Assembly (NCBI GenBank): GCA_903851365.1
Contig: CAINOB010000020.1
Span: 170,986-224,885, forward strand
Reading direction: 5' to 3'
DNA length: 53,900 bases
Origin: an uncultured Bacteroidota bacterium
Lineage (GTDB): Bacteria > Bacteroidota > Bacteroidia > Bacteroidales > UBA12481
The number at the start of each line of letters is the position of its first letter. Positions within the stretch are counted from its first letter, which is position 1. The notes under the pieces were generated by a model. The model searched no databases. It was not told where the DNA came from and saw nothing but the letters and a program-made list of their open reading frames with translations. This document shows positions 16,900 to 24,982 of the stretch, in pieces. Both the position numbers and the translations under genes were made by a program.

Positions 16900-19305
16900 A
16901 TGAAACCAATAACCATTATACTCCTAACCTGCGTTCTATTTGCCTCCTGTGCACCAAAAGGCAATGAATGGAAAACCGACCAATTATTAATCAGGGTTTC
17001 AGATAAAGGAATGGTAACAGCGCTATCTGATGCAAAGAGTGGCAAAGATTATCTGGCTAAAACCCAGGCGTCACCTCTTATGCAGATCAGGACAGGCGGG
17101 AAGTTTCTTGTTCCGTTATCCTGCAGCGGCGATGAAAAAGGAAGCAAAATTACCCTGACTTTTGAGGGTAACCGTCAGGCTAAAATCCTGGTTCAGGTAA
17201 AACCCACACACCTGGTATTCAAGTTGGAGGAGATGACCGGAGCTGATTCACTGGATCTCATCGTTTGGGGTCCCTACCCGACGACAATCAGCCAGATTAT
17301 CGGTGAAACCGTGGGATTGGTAAGAGATTCGGCCTATGCTATTGGCATTCAGGTACTTAATTTGAAAACACTGGGAGGATTTCCCACTGAAGAAAGTGAT
17401 ATCGATCCCGGTTTCGATATTTTTGAAACCAACAGCCTGGTGGATGTTGCTGATTCCATCAAAGTTTTCTATCGTGGACAGACGGCACGTAAAGAACCGT
17501 TTGGCAGCGTAATTCAGGCTTATTGCAGGAACCGTATTAAGGAAAGGGAGATCTCCAATTGGTCGCATGAGTATTATGTGGCACCCGCATTTAAGGATGG
17601 AGGGGTTATCGGATCATCCATAGCCCTGTTTGGTTGTAAAGCACCGGAGGCACTGAAAACAATCGGTGAAATTGAAATTTCCGAAGGGCTACCCCACCCG
17701 ATGATCGACGGCGAATGGGGAAAGACAGCAAGAAGTGCCACTGCTGCTTATCTGATCATGAATTTTGGTGTCAAAGAATTTGAAGATGCCCTTGCACTCA
17801 CCAAGAAAGCCGGATTGAAATATCTGTATCATGAAGGTCCCTTTGAGACCTGGGGCCATTTTAAACTGAATGCCAGTCAATTTCCGGAAAACTGGGAAAC
17901 GATGAAACTTATGGTAAACCGTGCGGCCGAAGAAAATATTCGCCTCGGGGCACACACCTTATCGAATTTCATTACCACCAATGATCCTTATGTTACTCCC
18001 GTTCCTGATACCAGGTTAGCCAGGGTAGGTTCCTCAACACTTGCACAATCGGTGGGCAAGGATGATAAAGCCATTACCATTGTGGATCCGAAGTTTTTCA
18101 ATCAGATGAAAAACAACACATTGCACTGTGTGGTGATTGGCAACGAACTGATCAGGTATAAAGAGGTATCCGGTTCAGCTCCATGGATTTTAAAGGACTG
18201 CGAGAGGGGTGCATTCGGAACTACTGCCATCGCCCATGAATCCGGAGCTGATATTGGCAAGCTGATGGATCATGGATACAAGACATTTCTTACCAATAAT
18301 GACCTCTCAATGGAGATGTCGACCCGTATTGCAGATTTTTTCAATTTCACCGGCTGCCGCCAGATCTCTTTCGACGGACTGGAAGGCAATTGGTCGACCG
18401 GAATGGGACAATATGGCCAGCAGCGATATACACAAAACTGGTACGACCATCTTAAGCCAGAGTTGCGTGGGCAGGTGATCACTGATGCCAGCACACCCGG
18501 ACATTTTTTCTGGCACATGTATACCAGAATGAACTGGGGTGAACCCTGGTATGCGGGATTTCGCGAGAGCCAGACACAATACCGGCTACTCAACCAGCTT
18601 TACTTTCAACGAAACCTGATGCCATCGATGCTGGGATGGTTCCGCATGACACCCGAAACCAGTCTGGAGGACATTGAGTGGCTGCTCGCCCGGTCGGCCG
18701 GTTTCGATGCCGGATATGCCCTGGTGACTTCGCTGGCATCTGTCCAGAAAAATGGTTTTAGTGAAAAAATTCTTTCTTCCCTGGCGGAATGGGAACGGGC
18801 ACGAATGGCTGGGGTATTCCCTCCTGAGCTCCGAAAAAAGATGCAGAATATCAAGAATGAGTTCCACCTTGAAAAAGATGGTCCGAAAAACTGGAATCTA
18901 TATCCATATACTGTTTGGCGTGCTGAATACAAGCCAGGAACGGACCCTGCAAGCATTGATATAAATAATGACAATCCGGATCAACCAGTTCAGTTCATCC
19001 TTTCATCAGGTCCCGAGAATTCAGTTATGGGAATTACACTCAGGTTTGATGGCGGGCGGAAAGTCAGGATTCCGCTTGACCTGCCGGCCAATCATTACAT
19101 TAAGTACACTGGCGGAAGCTATATTTACCTGTACGATTCAACCTGGCAATTGGTGGGCACAGGCCAGCTAATCCAAAATGAGGTTACCCTGACGCAGGGA
19201 AAGCATAAATTGGAATTTGATGCGGTTTTCACCAAAGCAGGACCGAAGCAGGGAATAAAAATCGAGATGAAAACGGCAGGCTTGCCTCACTCTCTTTCCT
19301 TATGA
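16900..19305 (+). CDS. Glycoside-hydrolase-like lipoprotein, family not assigned
   Basis: 801 residues, lipobox FASC, Cys17. Residues 20-260 are beta-rich, like the N-terminal sandwich of GH36/GH97-like enzymes. About 280-620 looks like a (beta/alpha)8 barrel: AGLKYLYHEGPFETWGHF, IRLGAHTLSNFITTND, and QISFDGLEGNW with Asp492, a plausible nucleophile position. The C-terminus (about 660-800) is another beta domain. The barrel carries an insertion at about 370-455 containing IGNELIRYKEV and ERGAFGTTAIAHESGADI, a module type better known from phage tail and other surface proteins. The gene overlaps the URO-D gene by 4 bases (ATGA). Placing it in a named GH family needs a profile search; the function is likely glycosidic but open. 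Confidence 0.6.
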   Translation: MKPITIILLTCVLFASCAPKGNEWKTDQLLIRVSDKGMVTALSDAKSGKDYLAKTQASPLMQIRTGGKFLVPLSCSGDEKGSKITLTFEGNRQAKILVQVKPTHLVFKLEEMTGADSLDLIVWGPYPTTISQIIGETVGLVRDSAYAIGIQVLNLKTLGGFPTEESDIDPGFDIFETNSLVDVADSIKVFYRGQTARKEPFGSVIQAYCRNRIKEREISNWSHEYYVAPAFKDGGVIGSSIALFGCKAPEALKTIGEIEISEGLPHPMIDGEWGKTARSATAAYLIMNFGVKEFEDALALTKKAGLKYLYHEGPFETWGHFKLNASQFPENWETMKLMVNRAAEENIRLGAHTLSNFITTNDPYVTPVPDTRLARVGSSTLAQSVGKDDKAITIVDPKFFNQMKNNTLHCVVIGNELIRYKEVSGSAPWILKDCERGAFGTTAIAHESGADIGKLMDHGYKTFLTNNDLSMEMSTRIADFFNFTGCRQISFDGLEGNWSTGMGQYGQQRYTQNWYDHLKPELRGQVITDASTPGHFFWHMYTRMNWGEPWYAGFRESQTQYRLLNQLYFQRNLMPSMLGWFRMTPETSLEDIEWLLARSAGFDAGYALVTSLASVQKNGFSEKILSSLAEWERARMAGVFPPELRKKMQNIKNEFHLEKDGPKNWNLYPYTVWRAEYKPGTDPASIDINNDNPDQPVQFILSSGPENSVMGITLRFDGGRKVRIPLDLPANHYIKYTGGSYIYLYDSTWQLVGTGQLIQNEVTLTQGKHKLEFDAVFTKAGPKQGIKIEMKTAGLPHSLSL

Positions 19306-20333
19306 CGGAGCAAAACTGGAATACTCTCCTCAGCGTCATTCAAGGCGACCTTCTGACCCATCTTCCCGCCGGGTTTATTATCGATTGCCCCTGGCTTCCT
19401 AATTGGGCAGGGGTAAAAATGATCGATTTCTTCACGAATGATGAAACCTGGTTCCAATGTCATTGGCGAGCAGCTGAATCATTTCCTGAGGTTTTGTTTT
19501 TACCCGGATATTGGTCGGAATTTGGGATGTGCACTGAGCCATCAGCGTTTGGTGCGAGGTGCAGTTTTCCGGAAAATGAATTTCCACATGCCCATCGTGT
19601 GATTTATACCAATGAGGATATCGATCGGCTGCCCAGGCCAAATCCAAAAACCGACGGGTTGCTGCCTTTTATGCTAAAGCGACTCGTTAAATTCAGGTCG
19701 AGGATAGAAAAAACCGGTCAGCATTTACGTTTCTCTGTTTCCCGCGGACCTCTGAATATTGCCTCGTACCTGATGGGGACCACCGAATTTCTTATGCTAA
19801 TCATGATGGAACCTGAGCGGGCTCATCGGCTGATCAGACTGATAACTGATTTCCTGATTGAGTGGCATGATCTTCAAAAAACGACTATCGACAGTATTGA
19901 TGGAATCTTTATGCTGGATGATCTGATTGGGTTCCTTAGCCGTGACCAGTTTATAGAGTTTGGCTTACCTTATTTTAAAGAATTGTACGACAGACCAGTA
20001 TCTGTTAAGTTCCTCCATAACGATGCCCCTTGCCGGGAATCTGCTCCTCTGTTAAGTGCAATGGGAATTAATCTTTTTAACATGGGGATCGATGTCAGTC
20101 TAAATGAATTAAGGAGCCTGACAGGAAATAATATAACCCTTATGGGGAACCTACCACCCCGCGATGTGCTTGCTGCCGGTACACCCGATGAAGTTGAGAG
20201 AGGCACAATCGCCATGTTATCAGGAATCCAGAACAGCCGTCGCATTTTACCTTCCTGTGGTGGTGGCATGCCCCCGGAGGTCAGTGCTGAAAATATCAGG
20301 GCATTTTTGAAAGGAATTGCCAGCGTACGATAG
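19302..20333 (+). CDS. Uroporphyrinogen decarboxylase (URO-D) family protein
   Basis: 343 residues, URO-D/MtaA-like barrel. Seen: RGPLNIASYLMGTTEFL, IDGIFMLDDLIGFLSRDQF, VKFLHNDAPCRESAP with His and Cys in the region where MtaA/CmuA-type members bind zinc, and ILPSCGGGMPPEV near the C-terminus. True HemE normally carries an N-terminal Arg-rich substrate site that is absent here, so haem synthesis is unlikely. Members of this group transfer methyl groups or have unknown roles next to carbohydrate genes. The start overlaps the 801-residue gene (ATGA), so the two are made together. It is convergent with DUF5655, with one base between the stops. Confidence 0.8.
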   Translation: MTEQNWNTLLSVIQGDLLTHLPAGFIIDCPWLPNWAGVKMIDFFTNDETWFQCHWRAAESFPEVLFLPGYWSEFGMCTEPSAFGARCSFPENEFPHAHRVIYTNEDIDRLPRPNPKTDGLLPFMLKRLVKFRSRIEKTGQHLRFSVSRGPLNIASYLMGTTEFLMLIMMEPERAHRLIRLITDFLIEWHDLQKTTIDSIDGIFMLDDLIGFLSRDQFIEFGLPYFKELYDRPVSVKFLHNDAPCRESAPLLSAMGINLFNMGIDVSLNELRSLTGNNITLMGNLPPRDVLAAGTPDEVERGTIAMLSGIQNSRRILPSCGGGMPPEVSAENIRAFLKGIASVR

Positions 20334-20334
20334 A

Positions 20335-20739
20335 TTATCCTGCCAGCTCCCAGGCTTCATGCAACCATCGCATCAGCTGCTCATCAATTTCATCTTCACT
20401 TTCAATTTTTACCGAGTTGCTGAACCTGCTACCCGAATGCTGATAATTTTGGTATACAGGAAATTCATCAATCGGTTCAGCACTAATAAATATCAGTGTG
20501 AGGTGATTTTTCTCTATCAAAAAGGATAAAAAAGTTGAAAGCCTTCTTATAGTAATTCCCCATTTGCCTGCATGAACCTCAATTTCGCCAAACTCCTTTA
20601 CCCGCTCAGTTAAATGCTGGTAAAGTTCCCGGGCGATCTGCTCTTTACCGGAAAAAAGATCCTCTATGTCGTATTCAAGACACGAGTGGGTCTGCTTGTT
20701 TCGAGAAAACTTTCTCCCGCACTCCGGACAGATCCACAT
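20335..20739 (-). CDS. DUF5655 domain protein with N-terminal zinc-finger-like motif
   Basis: 134 residues. The N-terminus WICPECGRKFSRNKQTHSC gives Cys4, Cys7, His18 and Cys20, a small zinc-ribbon-like pattern. The rest (about 30-130) matches DUF5655: IHAGKWGI-like VHAGKWGITIRR, FLSFLIEKNHLTLIF and a C-terminal helix ending WLHEAWELAG. This domain occurs alone or fused to other domains and has no established activity. It is 17 bases downstream of the ChaN-like gene on the same strand. Confidence 0.75.
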   Translation of the reverse strand: MWICPECGRKFSRNKQTHSCLEYDIEDLFSGKEQIARELYQHLTERVKEFGEIEVHAGKWGITIRRLSTFLSFLIEKNHLTLIFISAEPIDEFPVYQNYQHSGSRFSNSVKIESEDEIDEQLMRWLHEAWELAG

Positions 20740-20756
20740 ATCAAACGATATAAGGC

Positions 20757-21725
20757 TTAATAAGTATTGGTCATCCTGCTTTGGACTACGACTACATAAT
20801 CACCTTTACCTTTTCCTTCGGCTTCGAGCTTTTTAAGGTCATCCTGTGAAACCGTGGTAATGACGATGATTTTAGCATTGGGCTGAAGCTTCTTCAGGTA
20901 CCAGATTATCCCCTCGTGATTATCGGAGTGATAGGATCCATTGTAGTGTATAAACTGTTTACCAGGGCTGTAGTATTTATTCATAAACCAGGCCATGGTA
21001 GCATCTTTTATTGCCTGAGCTTTAATAACATTATCTCCACTATGGGCAGCCATAGCGCTGGGCATCCCAGGAGCGGCGGGCATTGTTGCCGGCATTGTTG
21101 CAGGCATTGTGGATGGCATCGCAGGTTTTGCAGTAGCCGACGGAGTTGGAGTTCCGTTCATCGCACTGAGCATGTTTTTATAGCAGGGGACTTCGGGATC
21201 GAAAGCAATCGGCAGAGGCGGTAAAAAAGCTTTTGCTTCTGCTGACAAAGAGTCGAGAGCCTGCAGACCTTTTGAAGCCACCAGGGAAGCGTAACGACGG
21301 GGAACATTTGTTGCTATAAATGGAATTTTCTTCTCCTGTGCAAACATCAGAAGTGGTTTGTAATCGGTAGGATAATTTTTCCAAAGTCGGCAATCTTCGG
21401 TGAACTTCTTTTCAGTAAGCCAGCCTTTAAACAATTCATCAATCAGAATCTGATTATCGGTTTCAAACATCTCGGCGCCCAAAACCAGCTTTTGTCCATT
21501 CTCATCATATAAATCGCGCGTAATTTCAAGTTCGAGCCAATGCGCAATAGCATTATTATGCAGCTCACCATAAAAGACAAAGTCTGCTTTTTCAAGGTCC
21601 TTCATCATCTTGCTATACTTAACATCATTACCATCACCGGTAAAGATCTGGTAAGCAGGCTTATCCTGTGGCCAGGCAGTTAAAGAAACAAAAAGAACAA
21701 CCAGGGTAATTAAAATATTTTTCAT
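20757..21725 (-). CDS. ChaN-family (haem-binding, DUF399-like) secreted protein
   Basis: 322 residues from the ATG at 21725; the longer frame to 21884 overlaps the subtilase gene and places the signal peptide internally, so it is rejected. The signal peptide is MKNILITLVVLFVSLTAWPQ. The ChaN-like domain has FYGELHNNAIAHWLELE at 51-67 and LVLGAEMFETDNQ, a set of conserved acidic and His residues. ChaN of Campylobacter is an iron-regulated haem-binding lipoprotein; this homologue lacks the lipobox. Between its halves (about 220-260) is a low-complexity Met-Pro-Ala insertion encoded by a 12-bp tandem repeat. No Fur-like box is recognised. Confidence 0.8.
   Translation of the reverse strand: MKNILITLVVLFVSLTAWPQDKPAYQIFTGDGNDVKYSKMMKDLEKADFVFYGELHNNAIAHWLELEITRDLYDENGQKLVLGAEMFETDNQILIDELFKGWLTEKKFTEDCRLWKNYPTDYKPLLMFAQEKKIPFIATNVPRRYASLVASKGLQALDSLSAEAKAFLPPLPIAFDPEVPCYKNMLSAMNGTPTPSATAKPAMPSTMPATMPATMPAAPGMPSAMAAHSGDNVIKAQAIKDATMAWFMNKYYSPGKQFIHYNGSYHSDNHEGIIWYLKKLQPNAKIIVITTVSQDDLKKLEAEGKGKGDYVVVVQSRMTNTY
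21079..21125. repeat. 12-bp tandem repeat inside the ChaN-like gene
   Basis: Consecutive units GGCATTGTTGCC, GGCATTGTTGCA, GGCATTGTGGAT and a shortened GGCATCGCAGG. On the minus strand they encode repeats of Met-Pro-Ala/Ser-Thr. Whole-unit gain or loss keeps the frame. Confidence 0.8.
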
Positions 21726-21757
21726 AGGTAATGGATTTGCTATGATGCGAATGTAAA

Positions 21758-21792
21758 CAAAAAGGCCGTGACTCAAAATCTGTCCCGGCCTA
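21758..21792 (-). terminator. Intrinsic terminator of the subtilase gene
   Basis: On the minus strand AGGCCG (21786-21791 complement) and CGGCCT (21763-21768 complement) form a 6-bp stem over a 17-base loop, directly followed by TTTTTG. It lies between the subtilase stop and the ChaN-like ATG. Confidence 0.6.
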
Positions 21793-21813
21793 TTAAAATT
21801 TTTAAAAGGATGA

Positions 21814-23019
21814 TCAGTGGTGAGCGATTGGATCCGGAGTACCGTCAGGATCGCCACTAACATATCCATTAGTAGAAATTGCACCTATCAAAAGCAGTCC
21901 GGCAACATGCGGAGCAGCCATTGACGTTCCACTCATGGTTGCGTAAGCGCCACCTTTGTAGCATGATAAAATATTGACTCCCGGAGCACAGTAATCTACC
22001 GGAGGATTACCATAGTTGGAGAATGAAGCCCAAAGATCACCGGTACCCATTGCGGAAACCGTAAATATATTGGGTCCATTAACCCGTGAAGGTGAATAAT
22101 TGCCTGCATTTGCAGAGTTGTTTCCGGCAGCCAGGGCAACTTTAACTTTGGCCGACATGGAAGTAACCGCATCATCAAGGCTTTGACTGGGAGAGCCCCC
22201 CAGGCTCAAATTGGCAACATCGCCACTAACACCGACCGATTTAACATAGTCGCATCCGGCAATTACACCCGAAATGGTGCCATTTCCGCTCCTGTCGAGA
22301 ACACGGACAGCAACAACTTTTGCGCCTGCTGCAACGCCGACCACTCCTATATTGTTATTTATTGCGGCAATGATTCCGGCAACATGGGTTCCATGACCAT
22401 TTTCATCCTTGGCACTTGTCCCGGTAAAATATCTGGAATCAGTTACATCCACATTCAGATCGGGATGTGTAAAATCAATTCCGGTATCAATGATCCAGGC
22501 TTTACCTGTTCCGGTGTAAGTAGTGCCCCCGCCAACCCGGGTTATACCCCAGGGGACAGTTTGGGTTGAGGTTGTACCACCACCGCCTGTTCCAGGTTTA
22601 CCAAGCGAAATTTCACCATCAGGCTCTATACTTTTCACCATAGGATCCTGTTGCAATTTTTCGACCTGCTGAGCCGATAAACGAGCAGCAAAACCCATGA
22701 AAACACTGGTATAGGTTTGATCAACCTGATCATTTCCAACCCCTTTTCCGTTTAGAAAACGGTTGAGGTGCCCCGACATCACTTGCTTCCGCTGATCATA
22801 ATCATGCTTTCCGGCCAGGTCACCGGCAGCTTCAAAGGCTTCATTGAGAACAACTATATAGGAGGCTACTCCATTGTTTCCTGCTTTGAGGTTACTGCCG
22901 GACAGTACTCCTGCAGATGATGGAGCTATTACTACCGGCTCTTTGGAGCAGGCAGCGATCAATAATGCTGATATTGCCAGCGTTATTGCCAATGTGGTAA
23001 AGCGAGTTCTGGTTTTCAT
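21814..23019 (-). CDS. Subtilisin-like (S8) serine protease lipoprotein with I9-type propeptide
   Basis: 401 residues from the ATG at 23019, which has GGAG 6 bases upstream; an ATG at 23031 would add four residues and lie inside that site. Lipobox IAAC, Cys24. The inhibitor I9-like propeptide (about 50-135: YIVVLNE, VFMGFAARLSAQQVEKLQQDPMVKSIEPDGEI) is followed by a Gly-rich linker and the proteinase K-like catalytic domain: Asp178 (IIDTGID), His209 (NGHGTHVAG), Asn300 and Ser366 (GTSMAAPH). The enzyme ends shortly after the Ser helix without an added domain. It is lipid-anchored and probably matures by self-cleavage. A variant box TACTTTG lies upstream (complement of 23061-23067). Confidence 0.93.
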   Translation of the reverse strand: MKTRTRFTTLAITLAISALLIAACSKEPVVIAPSSAGVLSGSNLKAGNNGVASYIVVLNEAFEAAGDLAGKHDYDQRKQVMSGHLNRFLNGKGVGNDQVDQTYTSVFMGFAARLSAQQVEKLQQDPMVKSIEPDGEISLGKPGTGGGGTTSTQTVPWGITRVGGGTTYTGTGKAWIIDTGIDFTHPDLNVDVTDSRYFTGTSAKDENGHGTHVAGIIAAINNNIGVVGVAAGAKVVAVRVLDRSGNGTISGVIAGCDYVKSVGVSGDVANLSLGGSPSQSLDDAVTSMSAKVKVALAAGNNSANAGNYSPSRVNGPNIFTVSAMGTGDLWASFSNYGNPPVDYCAPGVNILSCYKGGAYATMSGTSMAAPHVAGLLLIGAISTNGYVSGDPDGTPDPIAHH

Positions 23020-23208
23020 TTTTTTCTCCATTTTTTTCTAATTTCCAAAAGCTTGTAAAACAAAGTACACTAATATTGAATGAATAAACCAAAAAAAGAG
23101 GACTATATTCACCAAAATTTGACTAAAGAGCTAACAACGGCACTCGAATGATTGTTCTGACGTCAATAAACTATTTGACGAAAAGCAAGTCCAAAAATAA
23201 AAAGGAAC

Positions 23209-24225
23209 ATGAAAATAATTTTCAAATATCTAATTATGACCATGTTAGGAGGACTCATCTTTACCTCCTTAAAAAGTCAGGAAGAAATCGAAATGGTCCT
23301 GAAACCAATTCAGATTACGTTGCTCCCTCCGATTGGGACCAACGGATTTGAAAGTAAAGGTTGTGTGAATAAAATTTCATTGAACATTTTGTGGGGAGTA
23401 AATGGCGGGTTAGAGGGCGCTGAGTTTGCCGGTATCGCTAATTTTGAGCGCGAATTCGTGGTTGGAGCCCAATTTGCCGGATTCGGCAACTTTATCAAAG
23501 GCAGCCTTAATGGACTTTCCTGTGCCGGATTTATGAATGTCTCCGGTTCCGTTGATGGAGCGCAGGTAGCGCATTTCATTAACATTGCCAGGAAGGTGCA
23601 TGGTGCCCAGGTTAGCAACTTTATGAATGTCGCAGGCACTGTAAAAGGGGTCCAGGTTGGGTTCATTAATATCGCCGATAATTATGAATCAGGCGCGCCT
23701 ATCGGGATAATAAATATTGTAAAGAACGGCTATCATGAATGGGAGGTTTCCTCAAGCGAACTCTGGAGTCTGAACGTAGGTTACAGGATGGGAGTTGACA
23801 AATTTTATACCCAGTTCATGGTTGGCGGCAACTGGAGGGAAGACCACAACTTTCTAGGACTTGGATTTGGGATCGGTTCACGATTTCCCATTACACGCCG
23901 GTACTTAAAAGGATCGGTTGACCTGATCTCCTATCAGATATTTAACCCCTCAGATGACCGGATGATGAATCCCCGTATGGGTGGACCTATGCGCCCGCAT
24001 CAAAGGCCGAAGGTTGTTGAGCAGGCACGGTTGACAATTGATGGAAAGATCCTGGGCCATGTCAGGTGGTTTCTAGGACCTACGCTGAACCTTTTTGTTG
24101 AGCCTTACAATTACCCTGAAGTGGATCAGCCGGGTCCGGTTTCAACCAGAATGCTCTATTCGAGGACCAGCGGAGTTAACTCAGTAAAGTTATGGCCCGG
24201 ATTTAGCGGTGGGATTAGATTCTGA
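23209..24225 (+). CDS. LA_2272-type surface repeat protein
   Basis: 338 residues with a signal-like hydrophobic N-terminus. Residues about 45-180 contain successive near-22-residue repeats with a core of GAQ/EFAGIANF, GAQFAGFGNF, GLSCAGFMNV, GAQVAHFINI, GAQVSNFMNV and GVQVGFINI, a pattern of the LA_2272 family of surface repeat proteins. The rest has alternating hydrophobic strands typical of an outer-membrane barrel-like domain. Function is unknown. An AAGGA ribosome-binding site precedes the ATG. It is flanked by unrelated genes. Confidence 0.75.
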   Translation: MKIIFKYLIMTMLGGLIFTSLKSQEEIEMVLKPIQITLLPPIGTNGFESKGCVNKISLNILWGVNGGLEGAEFAGIANFEREFVVGAQFAGFGNFIKGSLNGLSCAGFMNVSGSVDGAQVAHFINIARKVHGAQVSNFMNVAGTVKGVQVGFINIADNYESGAPIGIINIVKNGYHEWEVSSSELWSLNVGYRMGVDKFYTQFMVGGNWREDHNFLGLGFGIGSRFPITRRYLKGSVDLISYQIFNPSDDRMMNPRMGGPMRPHQRPKVVEQARLTIDGKILGHVRWFLGPTLNLFVEPYNYPEVDQPGPVSTRMLYSRTSGVNSVKLWPGFSGGIRF

Positions 24226-24342
24226 TGTTACCATAGTAGGAAGACTGAGTGGTGATCTTCATCTGACAGTAATAGGTTTAAATTTTTCATATTAATTTTG
24301 TTTATATACTTTGCATTCAGATGCATTTTAATTTAATGATTT

Positions 24343-24948
24343 ATGTCGTTGCCCGATCCTCGAATTGATACCTATATCAACAAGGCTGCACCTTTTGCTC
24401 AGCCAATCCTGAGGCACATTCGCCGATTAGTTCATAAAGCCTGCCCTGAAGTGGAAGAAACCCTGAAATGGGGATTTCCCCACTTTGATTATAAGGGAGT
24501 GATGGTCAGTATGGCTGCCTTTAAGGCACATTGCACCTTGAATATATGGAAAGCGGTCCTGATACCAGGAATTGCACCAGTTGCCGAAGGGGACAGTGCG
24601 ATGGGACAATTCGGACGAATTACAAACATCAGCAACCTTCCTGATGATGAAACCCTGCTTGGCTATTTTCGTGAAGCCCGGAGGCTGAATGAGGAAAACA
24701 TAAAGGTTCCGCAGAAACCAAAAGATACCTCCGTGAAAGAATTGATCGTTCCGGAATGCCTTTTGGAAGCATTGAAAGAAAATCCGCTGGCGTCGGAAAC
24801 CTGGGATAAATTCGCATTCAGCCACCGGAAAGAGTACGTAAATTGGATTAACGAAGCCAAAACAGAGGCTACGCGTGATAAGCGGCTGGCAACCACTATT
24901 GAATTGCTTGCTGAAGGCAAAACCCAGATGTGGAAATATGCCAAATAA
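24343..24948 (+). CDS. YdeI/OmpD-associated family protein (DUF1801 plus OmdA)
   Basis: 201 residues, no signal peptide. The first 115 residues form a DUF1801 domain: LRHIRRLVHKACPEVEETLKWGFPHFDYKGVMVSMAAFKAHC. The last 75 form the YdeI/OmpD-associated C-terminal region with FSHRKEYVNWINEAKTEATRDKR and a lysine-ended helix. Members are small cytosolic proteins tied to bacteriocin or polymyxin tolerance in a few bacteria; the mechanism is not known. Monocistronic. Confidence 0.85.
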   Translation: MSLPDPRIDTYINKAAPFAQPILRHIRRLVHKACPEVEETLKWGFPHFDYKGVMVSMAAFKAHCTLNIWKAVLIPGIAPVAEGDSAMGQFGRITNISNLPDDETLLGYFREARRLNEENIKVPQKPKDTSVKELIVPECLLEALKENPLASETWDKFAFSHRKEYVNWINEAKTEATRDKRLATTIELLAEGKTQMWKYAK

Positions 24949-24982
24949 CAAACATTCCTAAACAGGACGATAAATCAATTTA

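Noticed and set aside
19302-20333. True uroporphyrinogen decarboxylase (hemE)
   Set aside because: Lacks the N-terminal substrate-binding signature and is coupled to a glycosidase-like gene, with no other haem genes nearby.
21726-21884. Longer N-terminus of the ChaN-like protein
   Set aside because: It would bury the signal peptide and overlap the 3' end of the subtilase gene and its terminator.
23158-23165. TGACGTCA palindrome upstream of the surface repeat gene
   Set aside because: Eight bases only, and it resembles a eukaryotic CRE site by chance; no second copy or promoter context here.
24305-24313. TATACTTTG as a promoter for the YdeI-like gene
   Set aside because: Spacing within the box differs from TAnnTTTG and no -33 element is found.
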